64,000 nucleotides of DNA, taken from contig JAXLRI010000013.1 of the NCBI GenBank assembly GCA_046331175.1, forward strand, positions 83,596 through 147,595. Reading direction: 5' to 3'. Shown here one piece after another: positions 1 through 7,229 of the stretch. The position numbers and the translations under genes are program-made. Every line of letters begins with the position of its first letter. The stretch's first letter is position 1. The stretch is from JAWKIW01 sp046331175 (GTDB lineage Bacteria; Actinomycetota; Acidimicrobiia; Acidimicrobiales; Acidimicrobilacustridaceae). The notes beneath the pieces were generated by a model. That model was not told the DNA's origin, did no database searches, and saw only the letters and a list, made by a program, of their open reading frames with translations.

Positions 1-68
1 CGACGGCCCTGAGCGTCGACGCCCTGAGCACGGGCGGCCCCGGGCGTCGACCAGGCCGGCGGTGACGG

Positions 69-905
69 TCAGCCGGCGCGCTGGAGGTCGCGCAGCTCGC
101 GCCAGCCGATGGTGACGACGCCGCTGCGTTCGATCAGCGCCCGCAGACCGGGGTCGTGGCACAGCAGGTGGTGGTCGTCCACCCGGTTGGCCCAATCGGT
201 GGCGAGGGCCCGCAGCTCCTCGGTGTCGTGGGCCGGGTGGAAGTACACCTCGGTCACGCCCGGGCGCAGGTCGAACAGCGCCTTCTCGACGGCCCGGCGG
301 CTGCCGACGCCCCCCGGCACGAGCACGAAGCTGTCGGGGAACACCACGCCCTCCTCCGCGGCCAGCCGGCGGAACGGGAACCCGACCACCTTCTCGGTGG
401 AGGCGCCCGAGAGCCGCAGCGGGAGGCCGAAGTCGACCGCCAGCTCGAGGTAGACGTCGAAGAACTCGGGCCGCAGCTGGAGCGTGCCCATGTGGGAGTC
501 GAGGTGGGACACGTCGAAGCCCCACAGGATGGCGCGCTCGATCTGGGCCCGGCACTCGCGGCGCACCTCGTCGAGGTCGGCGTGGTCCCAGACGTCGTCG
601 ACGGTGCGGGGGAAGCCGCCGTCGCCGCCGAGCAGCGAGGGCGCCTGGGTGATGGGGCCCCAGCGGTACAGCTCGTGCTCGGCGTTGAGGGTCAGGTGCA
701 CGCCGACGTCCTCACCCAGGTACAGCGCGGCGGCCTGGCGCGCCCAGGGACAGGGCACCATCAGCGTGGCGCTTGTGGCGACCCCGTGGCGCAGGCTCTC
801 GTAGACGCCGGTGTTGGCGGCGTGGCACGAGCCCAGGTCGTCGCAGTTGAGGATGAGGAGGCGGTCGTCGGGGCCGTAGCCGAGCCGCTCGGCGAGGGTG
901 GTCAC
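69..905 (-). CDS. ChbG/HpnK (YdjC-like) family carbohydrate deacetylase
   Basis: Probable metal-dependent deacetylase of the YdjC/ChbG family, which removes acetyl groups from N-acetylated sugars. The 278-residue product has the family landmarks in order: an early Asp-Asp pair (NCDDLG, about residue 20), GVHLTLN, HLDSHMGT and a late YFHPAH histidine. These residues form the metal site and catalytic centre in the family. No signal peptide is visible, so it is probably cytoplasmic. The length is normal for the family. The start is GTG at 905, chosen because a TAGGTT hexamer lies just 6 nt upstream and no ribosome-binding site is present (leaderless type). The natural substrate cannot be read from the sequence. 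The family call is secure and the exact sugar is unknown. Confidence 0.85.
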   Translation of the reverse strand: MTTLAERLGYGPDDRLLILNCDDLGSCHAANTGVYESLRHGVATSATLMVPCPWARQAAALYLGEDVGVHLTLNAEHELYRWGPITQAPSLLGGDGGFPRTVDDVWDHADLDEVRRECRAQIERAILWGFDVSHLDSHMGTLQLRPEFFDVYLELAVDFGLPLRLSGASTEKVVGFPFRRLAAEEGVVFPDSFVLVPGGVGSRRAVEKALFDLRPGVTEVYFHPAHDTEELRALATDWANRVDDHHLLCHDPGLRALIERSGVVTIGWRELRDLQRAG

Positions 906-911
906 GCCGAC

Positions 912-917
912 AACCTA
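912..917 (-). promoter_or_regulatory. -10 hexamer TAGGTT, leaderless promoter of the deacetylase
   Basis: TAGGTT on the minus strand ends 6 nt before the GTG at 905, so the transcript should begin at or next to the start codon. Confidence 0.5.
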
Positions 918-930
918 CCGGTCGGATCGG

Positions 931-1491
931 TCAGGCTTGCGGGCTGTGGGGCCCGGGACACGTCCCCCAGAGGCCGGCGCGGGTGTCGCGGGCGGCGCGG
1001 ACCGCGGCGCGCAGCTCGGGTTCGTGGGCCACGTTGGGGGCGATCGTGAGCCCGTCGGCGTAGCCGTCGGCGACCATCGCGAGGTTCACGAACAGGCCGT
1101 CGGACCGGTGCACGTAGGCGAGCTGGCGCCCGTAGCGGTCGCGCGCCTCGACGTCGGGCTCGAGCAGCACGGCGGCGCCGGGGGGCAGCAGGTCGGCCAG
1201 GCGGGCCGACGCCTGCGTGCCGAAGCACTCGACCGGTGTGTTCGGCTTCTTGGTCTCGGGGGTGTCGATCCCGATCAGGCGCACGGTGGCCTCGGCGCCC
1301 TGGCCGTCGGGGCGCACCACCACGGTGTCGCCGTCGACGGTGCGCACGACCGTGGCGGCGCTGGTCGGCTGGCGCGGCGCCACGCTCGCGGGCGCGGCGG
1401 TGCCCGCCGGGGCGCCACGCACGCAGCCCGCGGCGGCGACGGCCAGGACGACCGCCAGCGTGGTGGCGACGAGGCGGCGGTGGCCGCCCAC
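931..1491 (-). CDS. thermonuclease (SNase)-family lipoprotein
   Basis: Predicted exported nuclease of the staphylococcal nuclease fold, 186 residues. The start is a GTG at 1491 giving MGGHRRLVATT, a hydrophobic stretch and a lipobox ending AAAGC, so it should be a lipid-anchored surface or secreted protein. The SNase core follows: TVDGDTVVV, RLIGIDTPET (with the Arg and Asp of the active site), then the motif RDRYGRQLAYV and a C-terminal helix region ending WGTC. The starting codon lies 14 nt after the thiolase stop, so it is probably co-transcribed with the thiolase, although no functional link is obvious. A nuclease at the cell surface would serve nutrient scavenging, which is inference. 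Confidence 0.85.
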   Translation of the reverse strand: MGGHRRLVATTLAVVLAVAAAGCVRGAPAGTAAPASVAPRQPTSAATVVRTVDGDTVVVRPDGQGAEATVRLIGIDTPETKKPNTPVECFGTQASARLADLLPPGAAVLLEPDVEARDRYGRQLAYVHRSDGLFVNLAMVADGYADGLTIAPNVAHEPELRAAVRAARDTRAGLWGTCPGPHSPQA

Positions 1492-1505
1492 CTCGTCGCC
1501 GGTGC

Positions 1506-2684
1506 TCAGATCCGCTCGATGATCGTGCCGGTGCCCAGGCCGCCGCCGCAGCACATGGTGATCAGCGCCGTGGACCGATCGGCCCGCACCAGCTCGTGGA
1601 CCGCCTTGGTGGTGAGGATGCAGCCCGATCCCCCGAGCGGGTGGCCCAGGGCGATGGCCCCGCCGTTGGGGTTCACCGTCTCCATGTCGGGCTCGAGCTC
1701 CCGGGCCCACGACAGCACGACCGAGGCGAACGCCTCGTTGATCTCGACCACGTCGATGTCGCCCATGGTCATGCCGGTGCGCTCGAAGAGGTGCTGGGTG
1801 GCGTCGATCGGCCCGGTGAGCATCAGCACCGGGTCGACGCCGACCAGGCAGGTGTCGACGATCCGAGCCAGCGGCCGCAGGCCCAGGGCGTCGGCCTTCT
1901 CGCGGGTCATGAGGAGCACGGCGGCGGCCCCGTCGGAGATCTGCGACGAGGATCCCGCGGTGTGCACGCCGTCCTCGCGGGCCACCGCCTTCAGGCCGGC
2001 CAGGCCCTCGAGGGTGGTCTCGCGCAGGCCCTCGTCCCGAGCGACCCGGTGCGTGGTGCCGGTGGGCTTGCCCTCGTCGTCGAGGTCGGGGGCGTCGATC
2101 GGCACGATCTGGGTGCCGAAGCGGTCCTCGTCCCAGGCGGCGGCGGCCAGCTGCTGGGAGCGCAGGCCCAGCTCGTCGGCGTCCTGGCGGGTGAGGCCCC
2201 ACTTGTCGGCGATCCGCTCGGCGGCCTCGAACTGCGAGGTGAACTCGTAGGACGCGAAGTAGGACTTGGGCACGGCCTTGCCGACGTCCAGGCCCCGGGC
2301 GAGGCTGGCGCCCATCGGGACCTGGCTCATGTCCTCCACGCCGCAGGCCACGGCGGCGTCGACCACGCCCGAGGCGATCAGGCTGGTGGCCAGGTTCATG
2401 GCCTGCTGGGACGACCCGCACTGGCTGTCGACGGTGGTGGCCGGCGCCGAGATGGGCAGGCCGGCCGTGAGCCAGGCGGTGCGGGCGATGTTGAACGCCT
2501 GCATCCCGACCTGGGACACGCAGCCCCCGACGACCTGACCGACCTCGGTGGGGTCGACCCCCGACCGGTCGATGCACTCCTTGAGGACCGCTGCCAACAG
2601 ATCGGCCGAGTGGATGGTGGAGAGACCGCCCCCCCGGCGACCGATGGGCGAGCGGACCGCTTCGACGATCACGACTTCGCGCAT
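1506..2684 (-). CDS. acetyl-CoA acyltransferase (thiolase), steroid/fatty-acid type
   Basis: Thiolase of 392 residues, the normal length. It carries the nucleophilic Cys89 in DSQCGSSQQA, the NEAF motif, the His of GHPLGGSG and the second catalytic Cys in CCGGGLGTGT. Enzymes of this family cleave 3-ketoacyl-CoA with CoA in beta-oxidation, or condense two acyl-CoAs in reverse. The sequence resembles actinobacterial FadA5/FadA-like thiolases used in lipid and sterol side-chain breakdown, but the exact substrate is not resolvable here. ATG start at 2684, preceded by TAGGCT at 6 nt and no Shine-Dalgarno, so leaderless. The secreted-nuclease gene follows after 14 nt. Confidence 0.92.
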   Translation of the reverse strand: MREVVIVEAVRSPIGRRGGGLSTIHSADLLAAVLKECIDRSGVDPTEVGQVVGGCVSQVGMQAFNIARTAWLTAGLPISAPATTVDSQCGSSQQAMNLATSLIASGVVDAAVACGVEDMSQVPMGASLARGLDVGKAVPKSYFASYEFTSQFEAAERIADKWGLTRQDADELGLRSQQLAAAAWDEDRFGTQIVPIDAPDLDDEGKPTGTTHRVARDEGLRETTLEGLAGLKAVAREDGVHTAGSSSQISDGAAAVLLMTREKADALGLRPLARIVDTCLVGVDPVLMLTGPIDATQHLFERTGMTMGDIDVVEINEAFASVVLSWARELEPDMETVNPNGGAIALGHPLGGSGCILTTKAVHELVRADRSTALITMCCGGGLGTGTIIERI

Positions 2685-2690
2685 CGGGCC

Positions 2691-2696
2691 AGCCTA
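2691..2696 (-). promoter_or_regulatory. -10 hexamer TAGGCT, leaderless promoter of the thiolase
   Basis: TAGGCT on the minus strand ends 6 nt before the ATG at 2684. Confidence 0.5.
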
Positions 2697-2744
2697 GGCG
2701 GCGGCGGAGGCGGGCCACCACCGCAGCGACCACCGGGCGGCGGC

Positions 2745-2954
2745 TCACGCGGCGCTGGCCTCGTCGTGGTGGGCCCGGCGGGCGGCCCGCAGCACCTCGC
2801 GGGCCCGGGCGATGCCGGCCAGGCCGACGGTCCGGGCGTCGTCGTCGAGGCGCCAGGCGGGCCGGCCGACGTCCTGGCGGCGGGCGGGGGAGCGGGCGTC
2901 GCGGTGCTCGGTCGGGGTGCTGTCGACGGTGAGGAGGTGGAGCTGGGCGTCCAT
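2745..2954 (-). CDS. small conserved hypothetical protein
   Basis: A 69-residue basic protein starting MDAQLHLLTVDS, with a middle segment WRLDDDARTVGLAGIARARE and an Ala/Arg-rich helical end. I recognise the pattern from small unannotated actinobacterial proteins (a Trp-x-Leu-Asp-x-x-Thr/Ala-Arg-x-x-Gly segment followed by an Arg-rich helix), but no function is known to me. No signal or membrane segment. The frame is open for some distance upstream, but the ATG at 2954 fits best because the protein-like sequence begins there. It is divergent to the large NHL protein at 3140. Coding potential is moderate. Confidence 0.55.
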   Translation of the reverse strand: MDAQLHLLTVDSTPTEHRDARSPARRQDVGRPAWRLDDDARTVGLAGIARAREVLRAARRAHHDEASAA

Positions 2955-3139
2955 GCCTCGATGGTGCCCAGGTGGTATGACAGTGACGATCGGACACGGT
3001 GCCCGGCGGTGGCTCGGGTCCTGCACGATGGGCTCGAACGGGCCGACCACCAGGTGCCATCGGACCGTGCGACACGGGCCCGGCGCCGGGTGCGCCGGGA
3101 GCCCGGCGTGCGGTCGCAGCCGGCTCGGAAAGGGATCGC

Positions 3140-5668
3140 ATGCGGGGACCGACAACCAGGCGACGGCGCCTCACGACGCTGGTCGCCTTGGTCGCGCTCG
3201 TCGTGGGGGCCACGGCCCTCGGCGCCGCCGCCCAGACCACCACCACCGTCGGGCCCGACGACGCCGGGTCCACCCTGCGCCCCGGCGAGCAGGTGGTGAC
3301 CCAGCAGAAGGCCGGCCAGCTGGTGGTGATCAACGCCGCCGGCCAGAGCCGCCTGCTCAACGGCAACCTCGAGAACCCGCGCGGGGTCGTGGTCCTCGAG
3401 GACCACTCCGTCCTCGTCGCCGAGAGCACGGCCAACCGGATCTCCGGCGTCGACGGGCCGTTCGGCCCGCGGCCCGCACCGGTCGTGTCGTTCCCGTCGC
3501 CCGAGGCCCTCGCCGTGGGAGCCGACGGCTCGGTCTACGTGTCGTCGCTCAACGGTGGCCAGATCGCCCGGCTCGACGTCGCCTCCCGCACCACCACCAC
3601 GGTGGCCGACGGCTTCGTCCGCCCCACCGGCCTGGCCGTCCAGGGCGGTGCGGTCTACGTGGGCGACGCCGGCACGGGCACGATCGTGCGGATCAACCAG
3701 GACGGGTCCAAGGACACGGTCGCCCAGAACATCGGGACGCCCACCGGTCTGGCCATCGGCCCCGACCGCACGATCTACGTGGCCGACTACCTGGGCAAGC
3801 GCATCCTGAAGGTCGACCAGAACGGCCAGCCGAGCGAGCTGGCCCGCATCGACGACCCCGTCCAGCTGGCGCTGGTGCCGGTCGACCCGAAGCCGACCGA
3901 GCCGTTCGTGCTCGCGGTGACGATGGTCGACGGCGTCGTGCAGCTCGACCAGCAGGGCCAGCCGGTCGGCCGCAAGGTCGTGTTCCCCCGCACCGCGGCC
4001 GTCGGCATCGCCACGGTGCCGGGCGGTCCGCCGGTGGCGCCCTCCACCACCGTGGCGGGCGGCAGCGCCGGGTCCACCCCGCCGTCGTCGGCCGCCACCA
4101 CCACCAGCGTCGTGCGCTCGGCGCCCGAGGAGGCCGGGGGCACGTCCGCCGCCGGCGTCCTGGCCGGGGCCATCGCCGTGCTGTTCGTCCTCGCCGGCCT
4201 GGCCGCTGGCGCGCTCGTCCTGTCCCGGCGGGGGCGTTCCGGCTTCGAGTCCGGGTTCGGCGACCTCGACTCGTCCGAGCTGTCCATGAGCGACGCCATG
4301 GGCCCCTGCGCCTCCGAGGAGGTCGAGCTGGCCGAATCCGAGAGCGCCCTGGCCCAGGTGCTCGACCAGCGCGAGAGCGCCGTGCGCCGCAAGGCCGAGG
4401 CCACCACCCGCGTGACCAAGGCGGCGAGCCGCCGGGAGGAAGCCCGGCTGGGCCTCGAGAAGGTGTCGGCCGCCCGCCCGGCCGCCGAGCTCGGCGACCG
4501 GTTCACGGTGGCCGACCTCGGCCTCGGCACCGACGAGGGACGGGCCGCCCTGCGGGCCTACGGCCAGCAGGAGATGACCGCCGACCAGCTGCGTCGCCGT
4601 TGGGACCAGCTCGGCGAGGTCAAGGCGCTGCAGCTCGTGGCCGGCGCGGCCGACGACGGCCCCGCAGCCGCCTCGCCGCCGGCGTGGAGCGAGGCGCGAG
4701 CCGCGGTGCTGCTCGACCTCGAGGCCGAGAGCGAGCTGGCCCAGGCGGCGCGCGACGTGGCCGACGCCGATCACGACGTCGAGCGGCTGGCCGTCCGCGA
4801 GCAGCAGGCCCGCGAGCGCATCGCCACGGCCAAGGAGGCCCTCGACGCCTGCCGCGAGCGGGCCCGCCAGGCCGCTGCCGCGCTCGCCGCCCGTCAGCAG
4901 GAGGCTCGCCGCCGCGCCGAGGAGGCCGGTGCCGGGGTCGCGGCCGCCGCGGCCACGACCACCGACGCGAAGGTCGGCGCCAAGCCTGGCGATGCGAAGC
5001 CTGGCGATGCGAAGGCTGGGGCGAAGCCGGGCGATGCGAAGCCTGGCGATGCGAAGCCGGGTGGCGCGAAGCCTGGCGATGCGAAGGCCGGGGCGAAGTC
5101 GGGCGATGCGAAGGCCGCGGACGCGAAGGATGCGGACGCGAAGGCCGGGGCGAAGCCGGGCGATGCGAAGGCCGCGGGCGCCAAGGCTGGGGCAGGCACC
5201 AAGCCTGCGGGTGCCAAGCCGGTGCCGCCGGGGTCGGGTGACGCGAAGCCTGCGCGGCCCAAGCCGGTGCCGCCGGGGTCGGGTGACGCCAAGCCTGCGG
5301 GGGCCAAGCCGGCGCCGCCGGGGTCGGGTGACGCCAAGCCTGCGGGGGCCAAGCCGGCGCCGCCGGGGTCGGGTGACGCCAAGCCTGCGGGGGCCAAGCC
5401 GGCGCCGCCGGGGTCGGGTGACGCGAAGCCTGCGGGGGCCAAGCCGGCGCCGCCGGGGTCGGGTGACGCGAAGCCTGCGGGTGCCAAGCCGGCGCCGCCG
5501 GGGTCGGGTGACGCGAAGCCTGCGGGTGCCAAGCCGGCCGATGCGAAGCCCGCCGACGCCAAGCCCGCCGATGCGAAGCCGGCGGAGGCGAAGCCTGCCG
5601 AGGCGAAGCCGGGTGACGGCGAGCCGGGTGACGACCCCGGGACGTCGCGGCCGCCGCGGTTCCTCTGA
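3140..5668 (+). CDS. NHL-propeller, single-TM, coiled-coil membrane protein with Lys/Pro/Ala repeat tail
   Basis: 842-residue membrane protein of unknown function. The ATG at 3140 is fixed by a strong GGAAAGGG ribosome-binding site 5 nt upstream. In order: an Arg-rich N terminus and signal peptide (about 1-31, ending GAAAQ); an extracellular six-bladed NHL/SMP-30-like propeller (about 40-290, repeats such as GLAIGPDRTIYVAD); a Thr/Ser-rich stalk; one transmembrane helix (about 336-357) followed by RRGRSG; a long charged region rich in Glu, Ala and Arg predicted to be coiled coil (about 395-600); and a tail (about 607-842) built of GAKPGDAKP and DAKPAGAKPAPPGSG repeats. The topology therefore places the propeller outside and the coiled coil and repeat tail inside. 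No catalytic motif is seen. Confidence 0.85.
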   Translation: MRGPTTRRRRLTTLVALVALVVGATALGAAAQTTTTVGPDDAGSTLRPGEQVVTQQKAGQLVVINAAGQSRLLNGNLENPRGVVVLEDHSVLVAESTANRISGVDGPFGPRPAPVVSFPSPEALAVGADGSVYVSSLNGGQIARLDVASRTTTTVADGFVRPTGLAVQGGAVYVGDAGTGTIVRINQDGSKDTVAQNIGTPTGLAIGPDRTIYVADYLGKRILKVDQNGQPSELARIDDPVQLALVPVDPKPTEPFVLAVTMVDGVVQLDQQGQPVGRKVVFPRTAAVGIATVPGGPPVAPSTTVAGGSAGSTPPSSAATTTSVVRSAPEEAGGTSAAGVLAGAIAVLFVLAGLAAGALVLSRRGRSGFESGFGDLDSSELSMSDAMGPCASEEVELAESESALAQVLDQRESAVRRKAEATTRVTKAASRREEARLGLEKVSAARPAAELGDRFTVADLGLGTDEGRAALRAYGQQEMTADQLRRRWDQLGEVKALQLVAGAADDGPAAASPPAWSEARAAVLLDLEAESELAQAARDVADADHDVERLAVREQQARERIATAKEALDACRERARQAAAALAARQQEARRRAEEAGAGVAAAAATTTDAKVGAKPGDAKPGDAKAGAKPGDAKPGDAKPGGAKPGDAKAGAKSGDAKAADAKDADAKAGAKPGDAKAAGAKAGAGTKPAGAKPVPPGSGDAKPARPKPVPPGSGDAKPAGAKPAPPGSGDAKPAGAKPAPPGSGDAKPAGAKPAPPGSGDAKPAGAKPAPPGSGDAKPAGAKPAPPGSGDAKPAGAKPADAKPADAKPADAKPAEAKPAEAKPGDGEPGDDPGTSRPPRFL
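5225..5539 (+). repeat. seven tandem 45-bp coding repeats
   Basis: Seven head-to-tail copies of a 45-bp unit begin at 5225, 5270, 5315, 5360, 5405, 5450 and 5495, each encoding PPGSGDAKPAGAKPA or a close variant. The two 5-prime copies differ most (VPPGSG and ARPKP variants). The period is a multiple of three, so copy-number change would keep the frame. A more irregular GAKPGDAKP array lies just upstream (about 4960-5210). Confidence 0.95.
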
Positions 5669-5754
5669 GCGTCCCGCCCTCGGCCACCGACCCGGCACGG
5701 GTCCGGCCGTCGACGGATCCGGCGGATCGGACGGGCCCGGACGGGCGCCGGCGG

Positions 5755-5760
5755 TAGGGT
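5755..5760 (+). promoter_or_regulatory. -10 hexamer TAGGGT, leaderless promoter of the 166-aa membrane protein
   Basis: TAGGGT ends 6 nt before the GTG at 5767. Confidence 0.5.
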
Positions 5761-5766
5761 GAGGCC

Positions 5767-6267
5767 GTGGCGCGCACCGTGATCGGCGATCTGCTCGGCG
5801 ACGTCTTCGGCGGCGCCGAGCTGCGGTTGGCCAAGGTCGACCGCGCCGTCACCAACGCCACCGATTCCATCGAGGAGCGGATCTGGCGTCTCGCCGGGAA
5901 GGGCCTCGTGATCGCCGCCACCGTGCTGCGCCTGCTGGCCCTGCTCGCCGCCGTGCGCGACGGCAAGGGCGTCGGCACGCTCCTGGTGGCCGCCTTCATC
6001 CCGCTCACCATCTTCCGGGCCGTGGCCAAGCAGCACCGGCGCAACAGCAGCCGCGTCACCTGGTTCTTCCAGGGCCTCTGCCTCGCCGGCGACGTCGGCG
6101 TGCTCATCGCCGCCTACCTGATCGGCCAGGAGTGGTCGGTCGTGATCCTGGCGGCGTCGGGCGAGATCGTGGCCTGGGCCGGGCGGCGGGCCGACGAGCG
6201 CGCCGACGACATCCAGGAGGCCAAGGTGCGCCGCCTCCTGCGGCGCGAGGTGCTCGGCCGCCGCTGA
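5767..6267 (+). CDS. hypothetical membrane protein, 166 aa
   Basis: Not recognised. It starts MARTVIGDLLGDVFGG and carries about three to four hydrophobic segments: KGLVIAATVLRLLALLAAV, TLLVAAFIPLTIF, LCLAGDVGVLIAAYLIG and VVILAASGEIVAWAG. It ends in a charged Arg/Glu helix (DDIQEAKVRRLLRREVLGRR). It is probably an integral inner-membrane protein with a cytoplasmic tail. GTG start at 5767 with an adjacent TAGGGT -10 and no ribosome-binding site. It has its own promoter between the repeat protein and the thioesterase. No catalytic residues are evident. Confidence 0.75.
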   Translation: MARTVIGDLLGDVFGGAELRLAKVDRAVTNATDSIEERIWRLAGKGLVIAATVLRLLALLAAVRDGKGVGTLLVAAFIPLTIFRAVAKQHRRNSSRVTWFFQGLCLAGDVGVLIAAYLIGQEWSVVILAASGEIVAWAGRRADERADDIQEAKVRRLLRREVLGRR

Positions 6268-6340
6268 TCCGGCTGATCCCGCCAGCCACGATGCCGGCGG
6301 CCCGGCACCGCGGCACCCCGGCCGACCGCACCGTTGCCGG

Positions 6341-6346
6341 TAGGCT
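6341..6346 (+). promoter_or_regulatory. -10 hexamer TAGGCT upstream of the thioesterase
   Basis: TAGGCT ends 9 nt before the ATG at 6356, compatible with a leaderless or very short leader transcript. Confidence 0.45.
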
Positions 6347-6355
6347 CCGCCGCCC

Positions 6356-7213
6356 ATGGACGCACGCGAGTGGCTCGGCCTCCAGCCCACCCACAACCCC
6401 ATGCGGTGGTTCCTGCCGGTGGTGCCCGGCATCTCCACCGGTGGCGGGTTCCTGTTCGGCGGGTGCGGGCTCGGCGCCGCCATCGCCGCCCTCGAGCAGA
6501 CCACCGGCCGGCCGATCGTGTGGGCGACCGCGCAGTACCTCTCGTTCGCCCGACCGCCGTCGATCATGGACATCGACGTGACCGTGGCGGTCGACGGGCG
6601 CCAGACCACCCAGGCCCGAGCCGTCGGCCACGTCGGTGGCACCGAGATCCTCACCGTCAACGCCGCGCTCGGCCAGCGAGCGTTCCCCGAGCAGGGCCAG
6701 TGGGCCCTCCGTCCCGAGGTCCCGCCGCCCGACGACTGCCCGCGGCGCGAGCCCCGCTGGAACGTCGGCGACTCCATCCTCAACCGCCTCGACCAGCGAT
6801 GGGCCCTCCCCGGCGACGACGGCTCGGGCCACTGCGCGGTGTGGACCCGCATGCCCGACCTGCTCGCGGTGTCCGCTCCGGCGCTGGCCGTGCTCGGCGA
6901 CTACGTGCCGCTCGGGCTCAGCACCACGTTGACCAACGAGATCACCTCGAACAGCCTCGACAACACGCTGCGGGTCGGTCGCATCGTCCCCACCGAGTGG
7001 GTGCTCGTCGACATCCGGGTCGACCTGGTGGCCGAGGGATTCGGCCACGGCTTCGTGTACCTGTGGGCCGAGGACGGCACGCTCATGGCGATGGCGAGCC
7101 AGTCGGCCCTCGTCCGGGTGTGGAAGGGCGAGGGCTACCGCCCCGCCACCGCTCCGGACGCAGCCGGCGCCGCGGGCGCTGGCGGTTCGCCGGCGGCCGA
7201 GACCACCGGCTGA
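6356..7213 (+). CDS. acyl-CoA thioesterase, double hot-dog (TesB-like) family
   Basis: 285 residues with two hot-dog halves, as in TesB-type acyl-CoA thioesterases that hydrolyse acyl-CoA to fatty acid and CoA. The N-terminal half contains GGGFLFGGCGLGAAIAALEQTTGRP, a long helix followed by beta strands (QYLSFARPPSIMDIDVTV). The C-terminal half contains VPLGLSTTLTNEITSNSLDNTLR, WVLVDIRVDLVAEGFGHGF and a closing strand DGTLMAMASQSALVRV. The shape and the late SQS segment match the family, though the canonical catalytic Asp/Gln/Thr set cannot be assigned with certainty. It is cytosolic, and the gene ends convergently 16 nt from the membrane protein at 7230. Probable role: lipid turnover. Confidence 0.8.
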   Translation: MDAREWLGLQPTHNPMRWFLPVVPGISTGGGFLFGGCGLGAAIAALEQTTGRPIVWATAQYLSFARPPSIMDIDVTVAVDGRQTTQARAVGHVGGTEILTVNAALGQRAFPEQGQWALRPEVPPPDDCPRREPRWNVGDSILNRLDQRWALPGDDGSGHCAVWTRMPDLLAVSAPALAVLGDYVPLGLSTTLTNEITSNSLDNTLRVGRIVPTEWVLVDIRVDLVAEGFGHGFVYLWAEDGTLMAMASQSALVRVWKGEGYRPATAPDAAGAAGAGGSPAAETTG

Positions 7214-7229
7214 GCGGGTTCGGCGGGCC

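Noticed and set aside
1..68. Possible 3-prime end of a gene entering the window from the left
   Set aside because: One plus frame is open to a TGA near 63, but 20 codons without recognisable features cannot support a gene.
5225..5539. CRISPR-like array
   Set aside because: The repeats are directly adjacent with no spacers, in frame and coding, and no cas genes are near. The Cas4-like RecB nuclease at 24429 is unlinked.
2669..5698. Long minus-strand frame across the NHL/coiled-coil gene
   Set aside because: Its repeats (RLGPRRLRVTRPRRR) merely mirror the 45-bp coding repeats of the opposite strand. No protein family signature.
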